Source: MWEH01 sp964392385 (GTDB lineage: Bacteria > Bacillota > Clostridia > Christensenellales > DTU072). From it: a stretch of DNA of 64,000 nucleotides. A program made the position numbers and the translations under genes. The first letter of the stretch is position 1. Each line of letters begins with the position of its first letter. Below are positions 26,655 through 35,222 of this stretch, one piece after another. The stretch covers positions 1 to 64,000 of the forward strand of contig CAYMPR010000002.1 in NCBI GenBank assembly GCA_964392385.1, given 5' to 3'. A model generated the notes under the pieces. That model did not search any database. It was not told the origin of the DNA and saw only the letters and a program-made list of their open reading frames with translations.

Positions 26655-27515
26655 ATGTATATTCACTGGTTCCCTGGGCATATGACAAGAGCTTACCGAA
26701 TTATGGAGAAAAGCATCTCCCTAGTCGATAGTGTTGTTTACGTATTAGATGCTAGGGCGCCATTATCTTGTATAAATTTGAAATTTGATAGTTTAATTAA
26801 GAACAAACCAGTTCTTTATGTTTTAAACAAAGCAGATTTAATTCCCGCAGATCTGGCTATAAAGTGGGAGAAGTATTTTAAAGATACTAATAATGATTGC
26901 ATATCACTAAATAGTATTAACTCGAATTCAAGTAGTGTAATAAAAAACGAGCTTCAAAAAATCCATTTTAATTTAGTATCAAGATATTCTAATAAGGATG
27001 TTAGAAGAACACCCAGAACGATAGTTATTGGTGTGCCTAATTCTGGGAAGTCAACCTTGATAAACAATTTTATTGGCAAAAAGAAAGCTGAGACTGCAAA
27101 TAAGCCGGGTGTAACTCGGGGTATACAATGGGTCAGAGTAGATGAAAATATAGATTTGATGGATAGTCCTGGTGTCCTATATCCTGATTTTACAGACCAA
27201 AGCAAAGCATTCAAGCTTGCCTCTATAGGTAGCATTCGAGAAGAAAGGTTTGATTCATATGAACTTGCAACCTTATTGTTTTTTGAATTAGCAAAAAGAA
27301 ATCGCAAAGAGTTAGCCTCTAGGTTTAATGATGATGATTTATTCGCTTCAAAAGATCCTATAGAAATAATTGCACGCATAAGGGGTTACTTACTGAAAGG
27401 TGGAGAACTTGACACGGAAAGAGCGGCTTCAGCTTTTATTAATGAGTTTAGAAAAGGCTTACTTGGAAAAGTTTGTCTTGATGATATCCCCCAAACTAAT
27501 ACTAAGACTCAATAA
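26655..27515 (+). CDS. rbgA: Ribosome biogenesis GTPase RbgA (YlqF)
   Basis: RbgA is a circularly permuted GTPase needed for late 50S assembly in Firmicutes. The 286-residue protein begins IHWFPGHMTRAYRIM, and its motifs run in permuted order: NKADL (G4, about 57-61), then GVPNSGKSTLIN (G1, about 122-133), PGVTRG (G2) and DSPGV (G3). A C-terminal RNA-binding helical domain follows. It starts directly after the trmD stop with GGGAG upstream. Confidence 0.96.
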   Translation: MYIHWFPGHMTRAYRIMEKSISLVDSVVYVLDARAPLSCINLKFDSLIKNKPVLYVLNKADLIPADLAIKWEKYFKDTNNDCISLNSINSNSSSVIKNELQKIHFNLVSRYSNKDVRRTPRTIVIGVPNSGKSTLINNFIGKKKAETANKPGVTRGIQWVRVDENIDLMDSPGVLYPDFTDQSKAFKLASIGSIREERFDSYELATLLFFELAKRNRKELASRFNDDDLFASKDPIEIIARIRGYLLKGGELDTERAASAFINEFRKGLLGKVCLDDIPQTNTKTQ

Positions 27516-27623
27516 TTAAATAATCTTTAAGTGATTCACTCGTTTTGATTATTTTATAAAAATAGAAAGAAAATACGTTTGTGGTGAAGATTGAATACAC
27601 TTTATAATTTTGAAGTTAACATA

Positions 27624-28196
27624 ATGCGAGACAGAAAAATTAAGCTGATTTGTGGCATAGATGAAGTGGGCAGAGGACCTTTAGCTGGACCAGTTTATGC
27701 TTGTGCTTGTATCCCTTCTTACGATGAGTTAATTGAAGGAATAAATGACAGCAAGAAAGTTAGTTCCAAGAAGAGGGAGATTTTGTATGACTCTTTGGTT
27801 AACTCGGTAATATGCTATAAAACGATATCTATATCGCCTCAGGAAATAGATACAATTAATATTTTAAACGCCACCAAAACTGCAATGAATTTAGCTTTAG
27901 AATATATGTTCCCTTTGCCTGAATTAGTCTTAGTTGATGCGGTATCACTTAATACAAGGCTAAATTGTGAATCAATTATTAAAGGCGATGCAAAGTGTTA
28001 CTCAATTGCCTGTGCATCAATAATTGCAAAAGTAGAGAGAGATAGATTAATGGAAAAATATGCAAATATTTACCCAGAATATGGTTTTGAGGATAATAAG
28101 GGTTATGGTACGGCTCACCACATAGAAATGTTAAAAAAATATGGTCCTTGTGAAATCCATAGGAAATCATTTATTCAGAATTTTATTAATTGCTAA
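27624..28196 (+). CDS. rnhB: Ribonuclease HII
   Basis: RNase HII nicks DNA at embedded ribonucleotides and removes RNA from RNA-DNA hybrids. The protein has the catalytic GIDEVGRGPLAGPV motif near the N terminus, a second Asp in LVLVDAV, and SIIAKVERDRLM further on. The start is uncertain: ATG 27624 gives 190 residues and a typical compact N terminus, while TTG 27591, after a GTGGTGAAG, would add 11 residues. A short 11-nt direct repeat (AATTTTATTAA, period 20) straddles the stop codon. Confidence 0.93.
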   Translation: MRDRKIKLICGIDEVGRGPLAGPVYACACIPSYDELIEGINDSKKVSSKKREILYDSLVNSVICYKTISISPQEIDTINILNATKTAMNLALEYMFPLPELVLVDAVSLNTRLNCESIIKGDAKCYSIACASIIAKVERDRLMEKYANIYPEYGFEDNKGYGTAHHIEMLKKYGPCEIHRKSFIQNFINC

Positions 28197-28293
28197 TAAA
28201 TTTTATTAACAACACATTTTTTCTTTTTCACAGAGAGAAACGAAGACACAACAATATAATTATATTTATTTATATATATATATAGTAAAACGC

Positions 28294-28322
28294 TTGATAA
28301 TAAAAAATCAATTTGATAGTAT
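28294..28322 (+). promoter_or_regulatory. Likely promoter for rplS with a short leader
   Basis: TTGATA (28294-28299), 17 nt and TAGTAT (28317-28322) lie about 80 nt before rplS in a 204-nt spacer. The resulting leader contains CGAG and CTCG arms (about 28350-28371) and an ACGTACGT palindrome before a T-rich run. I do not recognise a known L19-binding leader. Confidence 0.5.
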
Positions 28323-28400
28323 ATATAAGGTTTTGTAACGGACCTATACGAGAAAAAATCCAAGACTCGCACGTACGTTATTAATTTTTTGGAGGTAACC

Positions 28401-28748
28401 ATGAATATCATAGATTCAATTGAAAGAGAAGGTTTAAGGACAGATCTTCCAGAGTTCAAAGTTGGTGACACTATTAAAGTAATGGTGAAAATTGTTGAAG
28501 GAACTCGTGAAAGATTACAAGCATTTGAAGGTACAGTTATTTCAAGAAGAAATGGGAGCATTAGAGAGACATTTACTGTGCGTAGAATTGCGCAAGGTAC
28601 TGGTGTGGAAAGAACATTCCCACTCCACAGTCCTAAAATAGCAAGCATTATAATAACAAAACCTGGAAAAGTAAGAAGAGCAAAATTATACTACCTTCGC
28701 GAAAGGACAGGTAAGGCTGCAAGAGTTAAGGCGGAAGATCGCTATTAA
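28401..28748 (+). CDS. rplS: Ribosomal protein L19
   Basis: This is large-subunit protein L19, at the 30S-50S interface. The 115-residue protein has the typical N terminus and the core motifs FKVGDTIKV, RLQAFEGTVI, TFTVRRIAQGTGVERTFP and RRAKLYYLRERTGKAAR. GGAGG lies 6 nt before ATG 28401; the frame also opens at a TTG at 28389, which falls within the SD region and is rejected. It is separated from the rpsP-trmD run by rbgA and rnhB. Confidence 0.97.
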   Translation: MNIIDSIEREGLRTDLPEFKVGDTIKVMVKIVEGTRERLQAFEGTVISRRNGSIRETFTVRRIAQGTGVERTFPLHSPKIASIIITKPGKVRRAKLYYLRERTGKAARVKAEDRY

Positions 28749-28752
28749 GTTC

Positions 28753-28790
28753 AATTATCACGGCGGAGAAATTCGCCGTGAATTATATTA
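28753..28790 (+). terminator. Hairpin terminator after rplS
   Basis: TCACGGCG (28758-28765) and CGCCGTGA (28774-28781) form a perfect 8-bp GC-rich stem, extendable by AATT pairs with a small bulge. The following ATTATATTA is a poor U tract, so it may attenuate rather than fully stop transcription. Confidence 0.6.
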
Positions 28791-28812
28791 AATAATGATT
28801 TTAGGTATAAAA

Positions 28813-31167
28813 ATGCATAAAAATATTATAAAGTTTTTTGTTTTAGCTATTACAATTGTTTCCATATTCGTTATTTCATTTTCATTGATTGGATGCAATA
28901 CTGCTAATAATTATGATACTCAAATTCTTGTTGGATCTTCAAATGAGTCCAGCATGTTTAATTATTCAACCATTACTGACATGCAAGAACAGTGGGACCT
29001 AAATCCTGGTGGTGGGAGTAATTCTACAGTTTTTTCTACAGGGCCTAATGGACTTAACATCAATACCACAGTCAGTGGTTATGCCTTAGCAAGTCAAAGG
29101 ATAATGTTAAAGTCTTTTTCCTATTACAAAATAGAATATGATTATTCAATAACTCAAATGACTAATTTTAATGAGGAAAGCGATTATCATCCTGGATTAT
29201 TTGTAGGTTTTCTCGAAGACCCATTATTCAACGTAATCGGTGATAAGAAAGCACAAGAAACATCTATAATACAAAATGGGCATCGAGTATTTTATTTTCA
29301 CACAGGTGGTACAAGAGAGTATAATCTCTCAATTAATGTTGGCAATGAAGATTATCCAGTAAAAGGAATTGCCACAATTAAGTCTATTTTGCTAACACGC
29401 GTCACTCCCACTGTTGCAATAGACTCTTCTGAAAACTCATTACTTCTAGAACTTAGACCATCCGTATTTGGTCAAACAAATCAAAGTAACTCACTTTTTG
29501 TAATTTTGGGTGGGATAGGCACCTTGCTAATTGCATATTTTGCTTATATTCTTCGTTCTAGAGACATGTCTTATGAACAAGGGTTGAATCTTAGTAAAAA
29601 TAAATTTTATGATAAGATAAAAAATTCAAAATATTTAGGAATATTGATTACTCTTTCAATTGCATTTTTAGTTAGAATATCGGTTATGTTGATTGAAACA
29701 TTAATAGCATCTGGAAGTAGAATTTCCGAAACATATTTTGGATATTATTTAGAAAACCTTTCTGCGCAGGGTACGTGGATAGCTAAATATGGCACGCCTT
29801 ATTTTTATAAATACAATGCTACTTCAGCTTTTTTACCTATTCCATTGTATTTTAGTGCATTAAGTGGATTAATTGGGCAAGGTTTATCTTATATCTCAGG
29901 TTTTGATGGTAATATGGTTGGACTTGCAGTTGTCGCTACAAATAAAATGTTTTCAATTATTGCTGATCTAGTTTCCGTTGTTTTTATTTATAAGATAATA
30001 GAGAAGAATCAGGGGAAAACAGCAGCTACAATAATGGCTAGTTTATATTCACTTATGCCAATAATATTTGCGCTATCTTCCGCTTGGGGTGCAATAGAGA
30101 GTTTAGCATCTATGTTTATAATTATTTCTTTTTACTATATTTTAAACAGAAACTACATAGCCATGGCTTCATTTTTCTTCTTAGCTTGCGTAACTTCTGC
30201 TTTCGCGATATATTTATCTCCAGCGGTTTTATTTTACACCTTCTTTTTAATTGTTGATGCATTAAAGAAAAAGAAGTATAAAGATGTTATTGCACCAATA
30301 ATAGGAATTGTTGCAGGATTTGTTTTGTTTTACTTAATTACATTACCATTTACTATTATTGATATCAAAAACGGCGATACATTTATTGCTTTTGATAGGA
30401 TTTTAGCCGTTATAAAAGGTGGAGATTTTTATTCTCTTAATTCATTTAACTTCCAAGGACTATTGAAAAACAATTTTGTTTCTATCACGACTCAATCTAA
30501 AGTAGTTGATATTATATTCATACTTTTCATTCTTTTAGTGTTTGCATTTGTATATTTTAAGACTAGGAATAGACTTAACCTTACTTTAATTGGTGCAGGT
30601 ACACTTATAACATTGTGGACATTCTCAAACAACATGAGACCTGAATTATTAACCTTAGCCTTACCACTGCTGTTTATTGTTACGATATTATTGAAGGAAA
30701 TTAGATTGTATATCGCGTTTGCATTATATTCTGCTTTTACTTTTGTAAACAACGCATATTTATATCTTGTTGCTGGATATGATACGAAAGGAGTTGTGGA
30801 AATTTCTTATGAAAATAACGCGATAATTTATGTATTCGGGGCAATATCATTACTTTTAGTTATATACGTTATTATTATAGGATATGATGTTATCGTGAAT
30901 AAAAAAGTTGTCATTCAAAAACCTATTAAGGTTACTTATTTTTCTTATGCTAGTCGTATTTCGAAAAATGTTTTTGTGGGTTTGTCGAATGTCGCAATTA
31001 TTTCTAGTGCTTGGCTTAAGGAGTTTTTCCTTGCACTTAAACAAGATATTAAAGATAATAAGCAAAAAAGGATTGATAAAGCTCAAGAGAGAAAACAATT
31101 AAATAATATTGAACAACAGGATGAAGAGCAAGTCGATCCAAATGATTCAAATGATATAAAAGAATAA
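28813..31167 (+). CDS. Polytopic membrane protein with N-terminal lipobox and extracytoplasmic domain, possible GT-C glycosyltransferase
   Basis: This 784-residue protein (from ATG 28813, after a TTAGG) is not confidently recognised. Residues 1-27 form a signal peptide ending in a lipobox-like L-I-G-C (Cys28). About 200 residues of soluble, beta-rich sequence follow, with Asn, Ser, Gly and aromatic residues as in carbohydrate-binding folds. A membrane helix lies near 230-246, and from about 275 to 690 there are some ten hydrophobic segments in the style of GT-C sugar transferases. The tail (about 740-784) is highly charged, probably cytoplasmic. A role in cell-surface glycan assembly is a guess. 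It lies between rplS and topA with no functional neighbour. Confidence 0.6.
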   Translation: MHKNIIKFFVLAITIVSIFVISFSLIGCNTANNYDTQILVGSSNESSMFNYSTITDMQEQWDLNPGGGSNSTVFSTGPNGLNINTTVSGYALASQRIMLKSFSYYKIEYDYSITQMTNFNEESDYHPGLFVGFLEDPLFNVIGDKKAQETSIIQNGHRVFYFHTGGTREYNLSINVGNEDYPVKGIATIKSILLTRVTPTVAIDSSENSLLLELRPSVFGQTNQSNSLFVILGGIGTLLIAYFAYILRSRDMSYEQGLNLSKNKFYDKIKNSKYLGILITLSIAFLVRISVMLIETLIASGSRISETYFGYYLENLSAQGTWIAKYGTPYFYKYNATSAFLPIPLYFSALSGLIGQGLSYISGFDGNMVGLAVVATNKMFSIIADLVSVVFIYKIIEKNQGKTAATIMASLYSLMPIIFALSSAWGAIESLASMFIIISFYYILNRNYIAMASFFFLACVTSAFAIYLSPAVLFYTFFLIVDALKKKKYKDVIAPIIGIVAGFVLFYLITLPFTIIDIKNGDTFIAFDRILAVIKGGDFYSLNSFNFQGLLKNNFVSITTQSKVVDIIFILFILLVFAFVYFKTRNRLNLTLIGAGTLITLWTFSNNMRPELLTLALPLLFIVTILLKEIRLYIAFALYSAFTFVNNAYLYLVAGYDTKGVVEISYENNAIIYVFGAISLLLVIYVIIIGYDVIVNKKVVIQKPIKVTYFSYASRISKNVFVGLSNVAIISSAWLKEFFLALKQDIKDNKQKRIDKAQERKQLNNIEQQDEEQVDPNDSNDIKE

Positions 31168-31181
31168 GATTAAATATATTT

Positions 31182-31208
31182 TTGACAGAGCCCAAAGGCT
31201 CTGTTCAA
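31182..31208 (+). promoter_or_regulatory. Stable hairpin in the topA leader
   Basis: ACAGAGCC (31185-31192) and GGCTCTGT (31197-31204) form a perfect 8-bp stem around a CAAA loop, extendable through TTGA/TCAA with one bulge. No T run follows on either strand, so it is not a classical terminator. It may be an mRNA processing or protective element between the membrane protein gene and topA. Confidence 0.5.
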
Positions 31209-31235
31209 GCATTACAAGATAATATTGGAGAAATG

Positions 31236-33344
31236 ATGAAGTTAGTAATAGTAGAGTCACCCTCAAAGACGAAAACGATACAAAAATACTTAGGACCTGA
31301 TTTTAAAGTTATGGCATCGGTAGGGCATATTTGCGATTTACCCAAAAACACTTTAGGTATAGATGTTAATAATCATTTTGAGCCTCTATACGTTGTATCA
31401 GATCCTCAGAAAAATAAAATTATTAATGACTTAAAAGCAGCTGTTAAAAAAAGCGAAATGGTATTTCTAGCTACAGACCCTGATAGGGAGGGTGAAGCTA
31501 TAAGTTGGCATATTTCTAATGCATTAAATTTAGAAGCGCAAAAAAACAGGATTGAGTTTAATGAGATAACATATAAAGCCGTACATAAAGCAATCGAAAA
31601 CCCAAGATCTTTAAACATGAACCTTGTAGATGCACAACAAGCAAGAAGGGTAATTGATAGACTCGTAGGATATAAAGTTAGTCCAGTTTTATCGAGTAAA
31701 ATTAAAACAGGATTATCTGGCGGAAGAGTTCAGTCCTCCGCGCTTAAAATGGTCGTTGATAGGGAAAGAGAAATCTTGGCTTTTAACCCTCAAGAATATT
31801 GGACTGTCACAGCAGTCGTTTCTGTAAAAGATAAACAAGAAGTTAAGGCTTTATTAAGCGAGAAAAATAAAAAGAAAATTAAACTTATAAATAAAGAAGA
31901 CACAGATTTAGTCCTAAAAGATTTAAATACTGCTAATTGGTATGTTGATTCGATAAAAAAATCCCCATCAATATCAAAACCGCAAGCTCCTTTTACAACA
32001 AGTACTCTCCAACAAGATGCCTCTTTAAAACTTGGCTATTCTGCTCCATTAGTTATGCAAATTGCACAAAGTTTATATGAGGGTGTTGAGCTCCCTGATG
32101 AAGGGCATACTGCTCTAATTACATATATTAGAACGGATAGTGTAAGGATTTCTTCAGAAATGCAAAGAGCTGCTAGTGATTTTATTAAACTACATTATGG
32201 AAATGATTTTGTCCCATTAAAACCCAACTTTTATATTACAAAAGCAAAAAATGCTCAAGATGCTCATGAAGCAATTCGCCCGGTTTCCTTAGAAATGACT
32301 CCTGAGAGTTTAAAGGGAAAGATAGCTCTAAATAAATATAAATTATATAAATTAATCTATGAAAGATTTTTAGCTAGTCAAATGACTGAAGCTGTTTATG
32401 ACACCTCAACAGTTAGTATTGGTGCAACGACAAACGCAAAAGATACATATATATTTAAAGCTTTTGGTAAAACACTTGTAAAGAAAGGCTTTACCATTAT
32501 TTATGATTTATATAAAAACGAAGATGAAGAAGATATAACTGCAGATAATATGCCCGTATTTGAGGAAGGGAAAGCTTTAAATGTCAACAAAGTGATACCA
32601 GAGCAAAAATTTACAAAACCTCTTCCAAGATATAGCGAAGCATCCTTAATTAAAGGAATGGAAGAAAACGGTATTGGAAGACCTTCGACATATGCAACAG
32701 TTATGTCTGTTTTAGTAAAAAGAGAATATGTGGTTAAAGAAAAGAAATCCTTAACTCCTACTGTTTTAGGCACAAGGGTTACTGAATATATGGAGCAGTT
32801 TTTCCCCGACATAGTCGATTTGAAGTTTACTGCTAATATGGAGGAATCACTTGATACTGTTGAAAATGGCACTAAATGGCAAACAATAATTGAAGGATTC
32901 TATCCAAAATTTGCGGGTGATGTCGAATATGCCCAAAAAGCTTCTTCTAAGGTTATCTTACCTGTGGAAGAAAGTGATGTTATTTGTGATAAATGTGGGG
33001 CTAAAATGGTAGTTAAAGAAGGCAGATATGGCAAATTTCTTGCCTGCCCCAATTATCCTAAGTGCAAAAATATTAAAAATTTATCCGAAATAGTTTCTGT
33101 ATGTCCATCATGTTCTGGTAATGTGATAAAAAGGCATACCAAAACAGGTAAATTGTTTTATGGGTGCGACAATTATCCGAAATGTAAATTTATGTCTTGG
33201 GATTTACCTGCTCCAATTCTATGCCCTAAATGTTCTTCGGTAATGAAAATCGTAAAAACAAATGGTAACACTCAATATGCATGTACAAGCAATACATGTA
33301 ACAATCTAATCGACGTAGTAGGCACTGGAGATGATGAGGATTAA
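31236..33344 (+). CDS. topA: DNA topoisomerase I
   Basis: TopA is the type IA enzyme that relaxes negative supercoils. The 702-residue protein starts with the Toprim domain (LVIVESPSKTKTIQKYLG, ATDPDREGEAISWH), has the active-site tyrosine in YIRTDSVRIS, and ends in three tetracysteine zinc ribbons (pairs CDKC, CPSC and CPKC). ATG 31236 is five nt after GGAG and gives the usual MKLVIVESP start; an adjacent ATG at 31233 is less well placed. The 3' end overlaps trmFO, the standard Firmicutes neighbour. Confidence 0.97.
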   Translation: MKLVIVESPSKTKTIQKYLGPDFKVMASVGHICDLPKNTLGIDVNNHFEPLYVVSDPQKNKIINDLKAAVKKSEMVFLATDPDREGEAISWHISNALNLEAQKNRIEFNEITYKAVHKAIENPRSLNMNLVDAQQARRVIDRLVGYKVSPVLSSKIKTGLSGGRVQSSALKMVVDREREILAFNPQEYWTVTAVVSVKDKQEVKALLSEKNKKKIKLINKEDTDLVLKDLNTANWYVDSIKKSPSISKPQAPFTTSTLQQDASLKLGYSAPLVMQIAQSLYEGVELPDEGHTALITYIRTDSVRISSEMQRAASDFIKLHYGNDFVPLKPNFYITKAKNAQDAHEAIRPVSLEMTPESLKGKIALNKYKLYKLIYERFLASQMTEAVYDTSTVSIGATTNAKDTYIFKAFGKTLVKKGFTIIYDLYKNEDEEDITADNMPVFEEGKALNVNKVIPEQKFTKPLPRYSEASLIKGMEENGIGRPSTYATVMSVLVKREYVVKEKKSLTPTVLGTRVTEYMEQFFPDIVDLKFTANMEESLDTVENGTKWQTIIEGFYPKFAGDVEYAQKASSKVILPVEESDVICDKCGAKMVVKEGRYGKFLACPNYPKCKNIKNLSEIVSVCPSCSGNVIKRHTKTGKLFYGCDNYPKCKFMSWDLPAPILCPKCSSVMKIVKTNGNTQYACTSNTCNNLIDVVGTGDDED

Positions 33345-34629
33345 GATAGTTGGTGCTGGGCTTGCTGGTTGCGAGGCAGCTTATCAATTGCTTAAAAGAG
33401 GATATGCAGTTGATTTAATTGAGATGCGTCCGAATGTAACTTCTAAAGCACATAAAACTGCTAATTGCTGCGAGCTAGTATGTAGCAACAGCTTGAAAAG
33501 TACTCTTCCTTATACAGCTCAAGGTTTACTTAAGCAAGAAATGAAACAGCTTGATTCGTTGGTTTTAAAAGTAGCTATTGAAACAAGAGTTCCAGCAGGT
33601 AATACTCTTGCAGTAGATAGACAAAAATTTTCAGAAAATATCGAAGATATATTAAAATCTTACAATAATTTTCAGCTTGTCAGAAAAGAAGCAGATGTTA
33701 TAGAGGATTATTCAATAATTGCAACAGGGCCACTTTCAAGCGAAAAAATTATTTCAGCTCTTTACAAACATGTTAGCCCCGAATACTTGTATTTTTACGA
33801 TGCTGTTTCACCTATTGTCTCGGCAGATTCGATAGATTATTCTATAGCGTTTTATGGCACGCGTTATAATAAAGGTGAACCTGACTATTTAAATTGTCCG
33901 TTAAACGAGGAGCAATATGTTTTGTTTTGGAAGGCACTAGTTGCAGCAGATAGAGTTATTCTAAAAAATTTTGAAACTGAAGATTTATATAATTCTTGTA
34001 TGCCTATTGAGGAAATAGCGAGAAGTGGTTTAAATACAATGAGATTTGGACCTTTAAGACCAATTGGCATATCAAATAACAACGAAAAGTATTACGCAGT
34101 TGTGCAACTAAGAAAAGAAGATGCGCAAGGCAGTATGCTTAACTTAGTAGGGTTTCAAACAAATCTAAAATTCAAAGAGCAGGAGAGAGTTTTTAAAATG
34201 ATTCCAGGGCTCCAAAATGCGGAATTTGAAAGATTTGGGGTCATGCATAAGAATACATTCATCAATAGTGCCAAAATCCTTAACAATTATGGTTCATTGA
34301 GAGTTAATAATTCAATTTTTTTAGCTGGCCAAATAATTGGTGTTGAAGGATATATGGAGAGTGCAATGAGTGGATTAATAGCAGGAATTAATATGTCAAG
34401 ATTATTGGAAAATCGGAATCCTGTAGTTCTTCCCTTAGAAACCTTAACTGGTAGCCTCTTTAACTATATACTATCCGAGAAACTTGATGTTCAGCCAATG
34501 AATGCAAATTTTGGATTATTACCAAGAAATGGGATTAACGAAAAAGATAAAGAAAATAAGAAAAAAATATTGTCGGAAAGAGCGATTCAAGCTTTAGAAA
34601 AATATATAATTGAAAATGAGGTGATATAA
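33334..34629 (+). CDS. trmFO: Methylenetetrahydrofolate-tRNA uridine-54 methyltransferase TrmFO
   Basis: TrmFO is a flavoenzyme that makes ribothymidine at tRNA position 54 using methylene-THF. The 431-residue protein has the dinucleotide-binding motif VGAGLAGCEAAYQLL near the N terminus, then LIEMRP, ELVCSNSLKS with a conserved Cys, and GQIIGVEGYMESAMSGLIAGIN near the C terminus. It overlaps topA by 11 nt (ATG 33334) or 14 nt (ATG 33331). hslV starts directly after its stop. Confidence 0.96.
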   Translation: MRIKIVGAGLAGCEAAYQLLKRGYAVDLIEMRPNVTSKAHKTANCCELVCSNSLKSTLPYTAQGLLKQEMKQLDSLVLKVAIETRVPAGNTLAVDRQKFSENIEDILKSYNNFQLVRKEADVIEDYSIIATGPLSSEKIISALYKHVSPEYLYFYDAVSPIVSADSIDYSIAFYGTRYNKGEPDYLNCPLNEEQYVLFWKALVAADRVILKNFETEDLYNSCMPIEEIARSGLNTMRFGPLRPIGISNNNEKYYAVVQLRKEDAQGSMLNLVGFQTNLKFKEQERVFKMIPGLQNAEFERFGVMHKNTFINSAKILNNYGSLRVNNSIFLAGQIIGVEGYMESAMSGLIAGINMSRLLENRNPVVLPLETLTGSLFNYILSEKLDVQPMNANFGLLPRNGINEKDKENKKKILSERAIQALEKYIIENEVI

Positions 34630-35163
34630 ATGAATGAATTTAAAGCAACAACAATTTGTGCTGTAAAAAAAGATGGTATAACCGCAATAGGTGGAGATGG
34701 ACAAGTTACTTTAGGTGAGAGTGTGGTGTTTAAAGGCAATGCAGTAAAAGTAAAAAGAATATTTTCCGAGAAGGTAGTTATTGGCTTTGCCGGAACCGTA
34801 AGTGATGCCTTTGCTCTTAGCGAAAAATTTGAAGAAATGCTCCAAAAATATAGTGGACATTTATTAAGAGCTGCAGTTGAACTAGCCGATCTTTGGCGCA
34901 AAGATAATGCAAGAAAATTAGATGCTATGTTGATTGCTGCTGATAAAGATAATCTTCTGATTGTTAGTGGAACAGGGGAAGTCATTGAGCCTGAAACAGG
35001 GGTATGTGCTATTGGGAGTGGCGGAAATTATGCACTAGCTGCCGCAAGGGCTTTACTTGAAAACACTCAAATGACTGCAGAACAAATAGTCAGAAACGCA
35101 ATGAAAATTGCTGGAGATATATGTATATATACAAATCATAATTTAACACTTGAGATAGTGTAA
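34630..35163 (+). CDS. hslV: HslV (ClpQ) proteasome-like protease subunit
   Basis: HslV is the peptidase of the ATP-dependent HslUV machine, a bacterial proteasome relative. The 177-residue protein has a short propeptide; the expected mature N terminus is the Thr of TTICAVKKDG, at residue 7 or 8. The following IGGDGQVTLG and the C-terminal IGSGGNYALAAARALLE stretch are family hallmarks. GAGGTGATA precedes the ATG. hslU follows after 59 nt. In Bacillus the set is xerC-hslV-hslU-codY; neither xerC nor codY is here. Confidence 0.96.
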   Translation: MNEFKATTICAVKKDGITAIGGDGQVTLGESVVFKGNAVKVKRIFSEKVVIGFAGTVSDAFALSEKFEEMLQKYSGHLLRAAVELADLWRKDNARKLDAMLIAADKDNLLIVSGTGEVIEPETGVCAIGSGGNYALAAARALLENTQMTAEQIVRNAMKIAGDICIYTNHNLTLEIV

Positions 35164-35222
35164 ATTACTACTTTTGTAGCTAGATTTTATTGTATAATAT
35201 AATAATAATTAAGGAGATAATA

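Noticed and set aside
28256..28290. AT-rich TATATA run as a replication origin or repeat element
   Set aside because: It is a short low-complexity stretch in an AT-rich spacer with no DnaA-box cluster nearby.
28389..28748. Longer rplS start at TTG 28389
   Set aside because: It would overlap the strong GGAGG that clearly serves ATG 28401.
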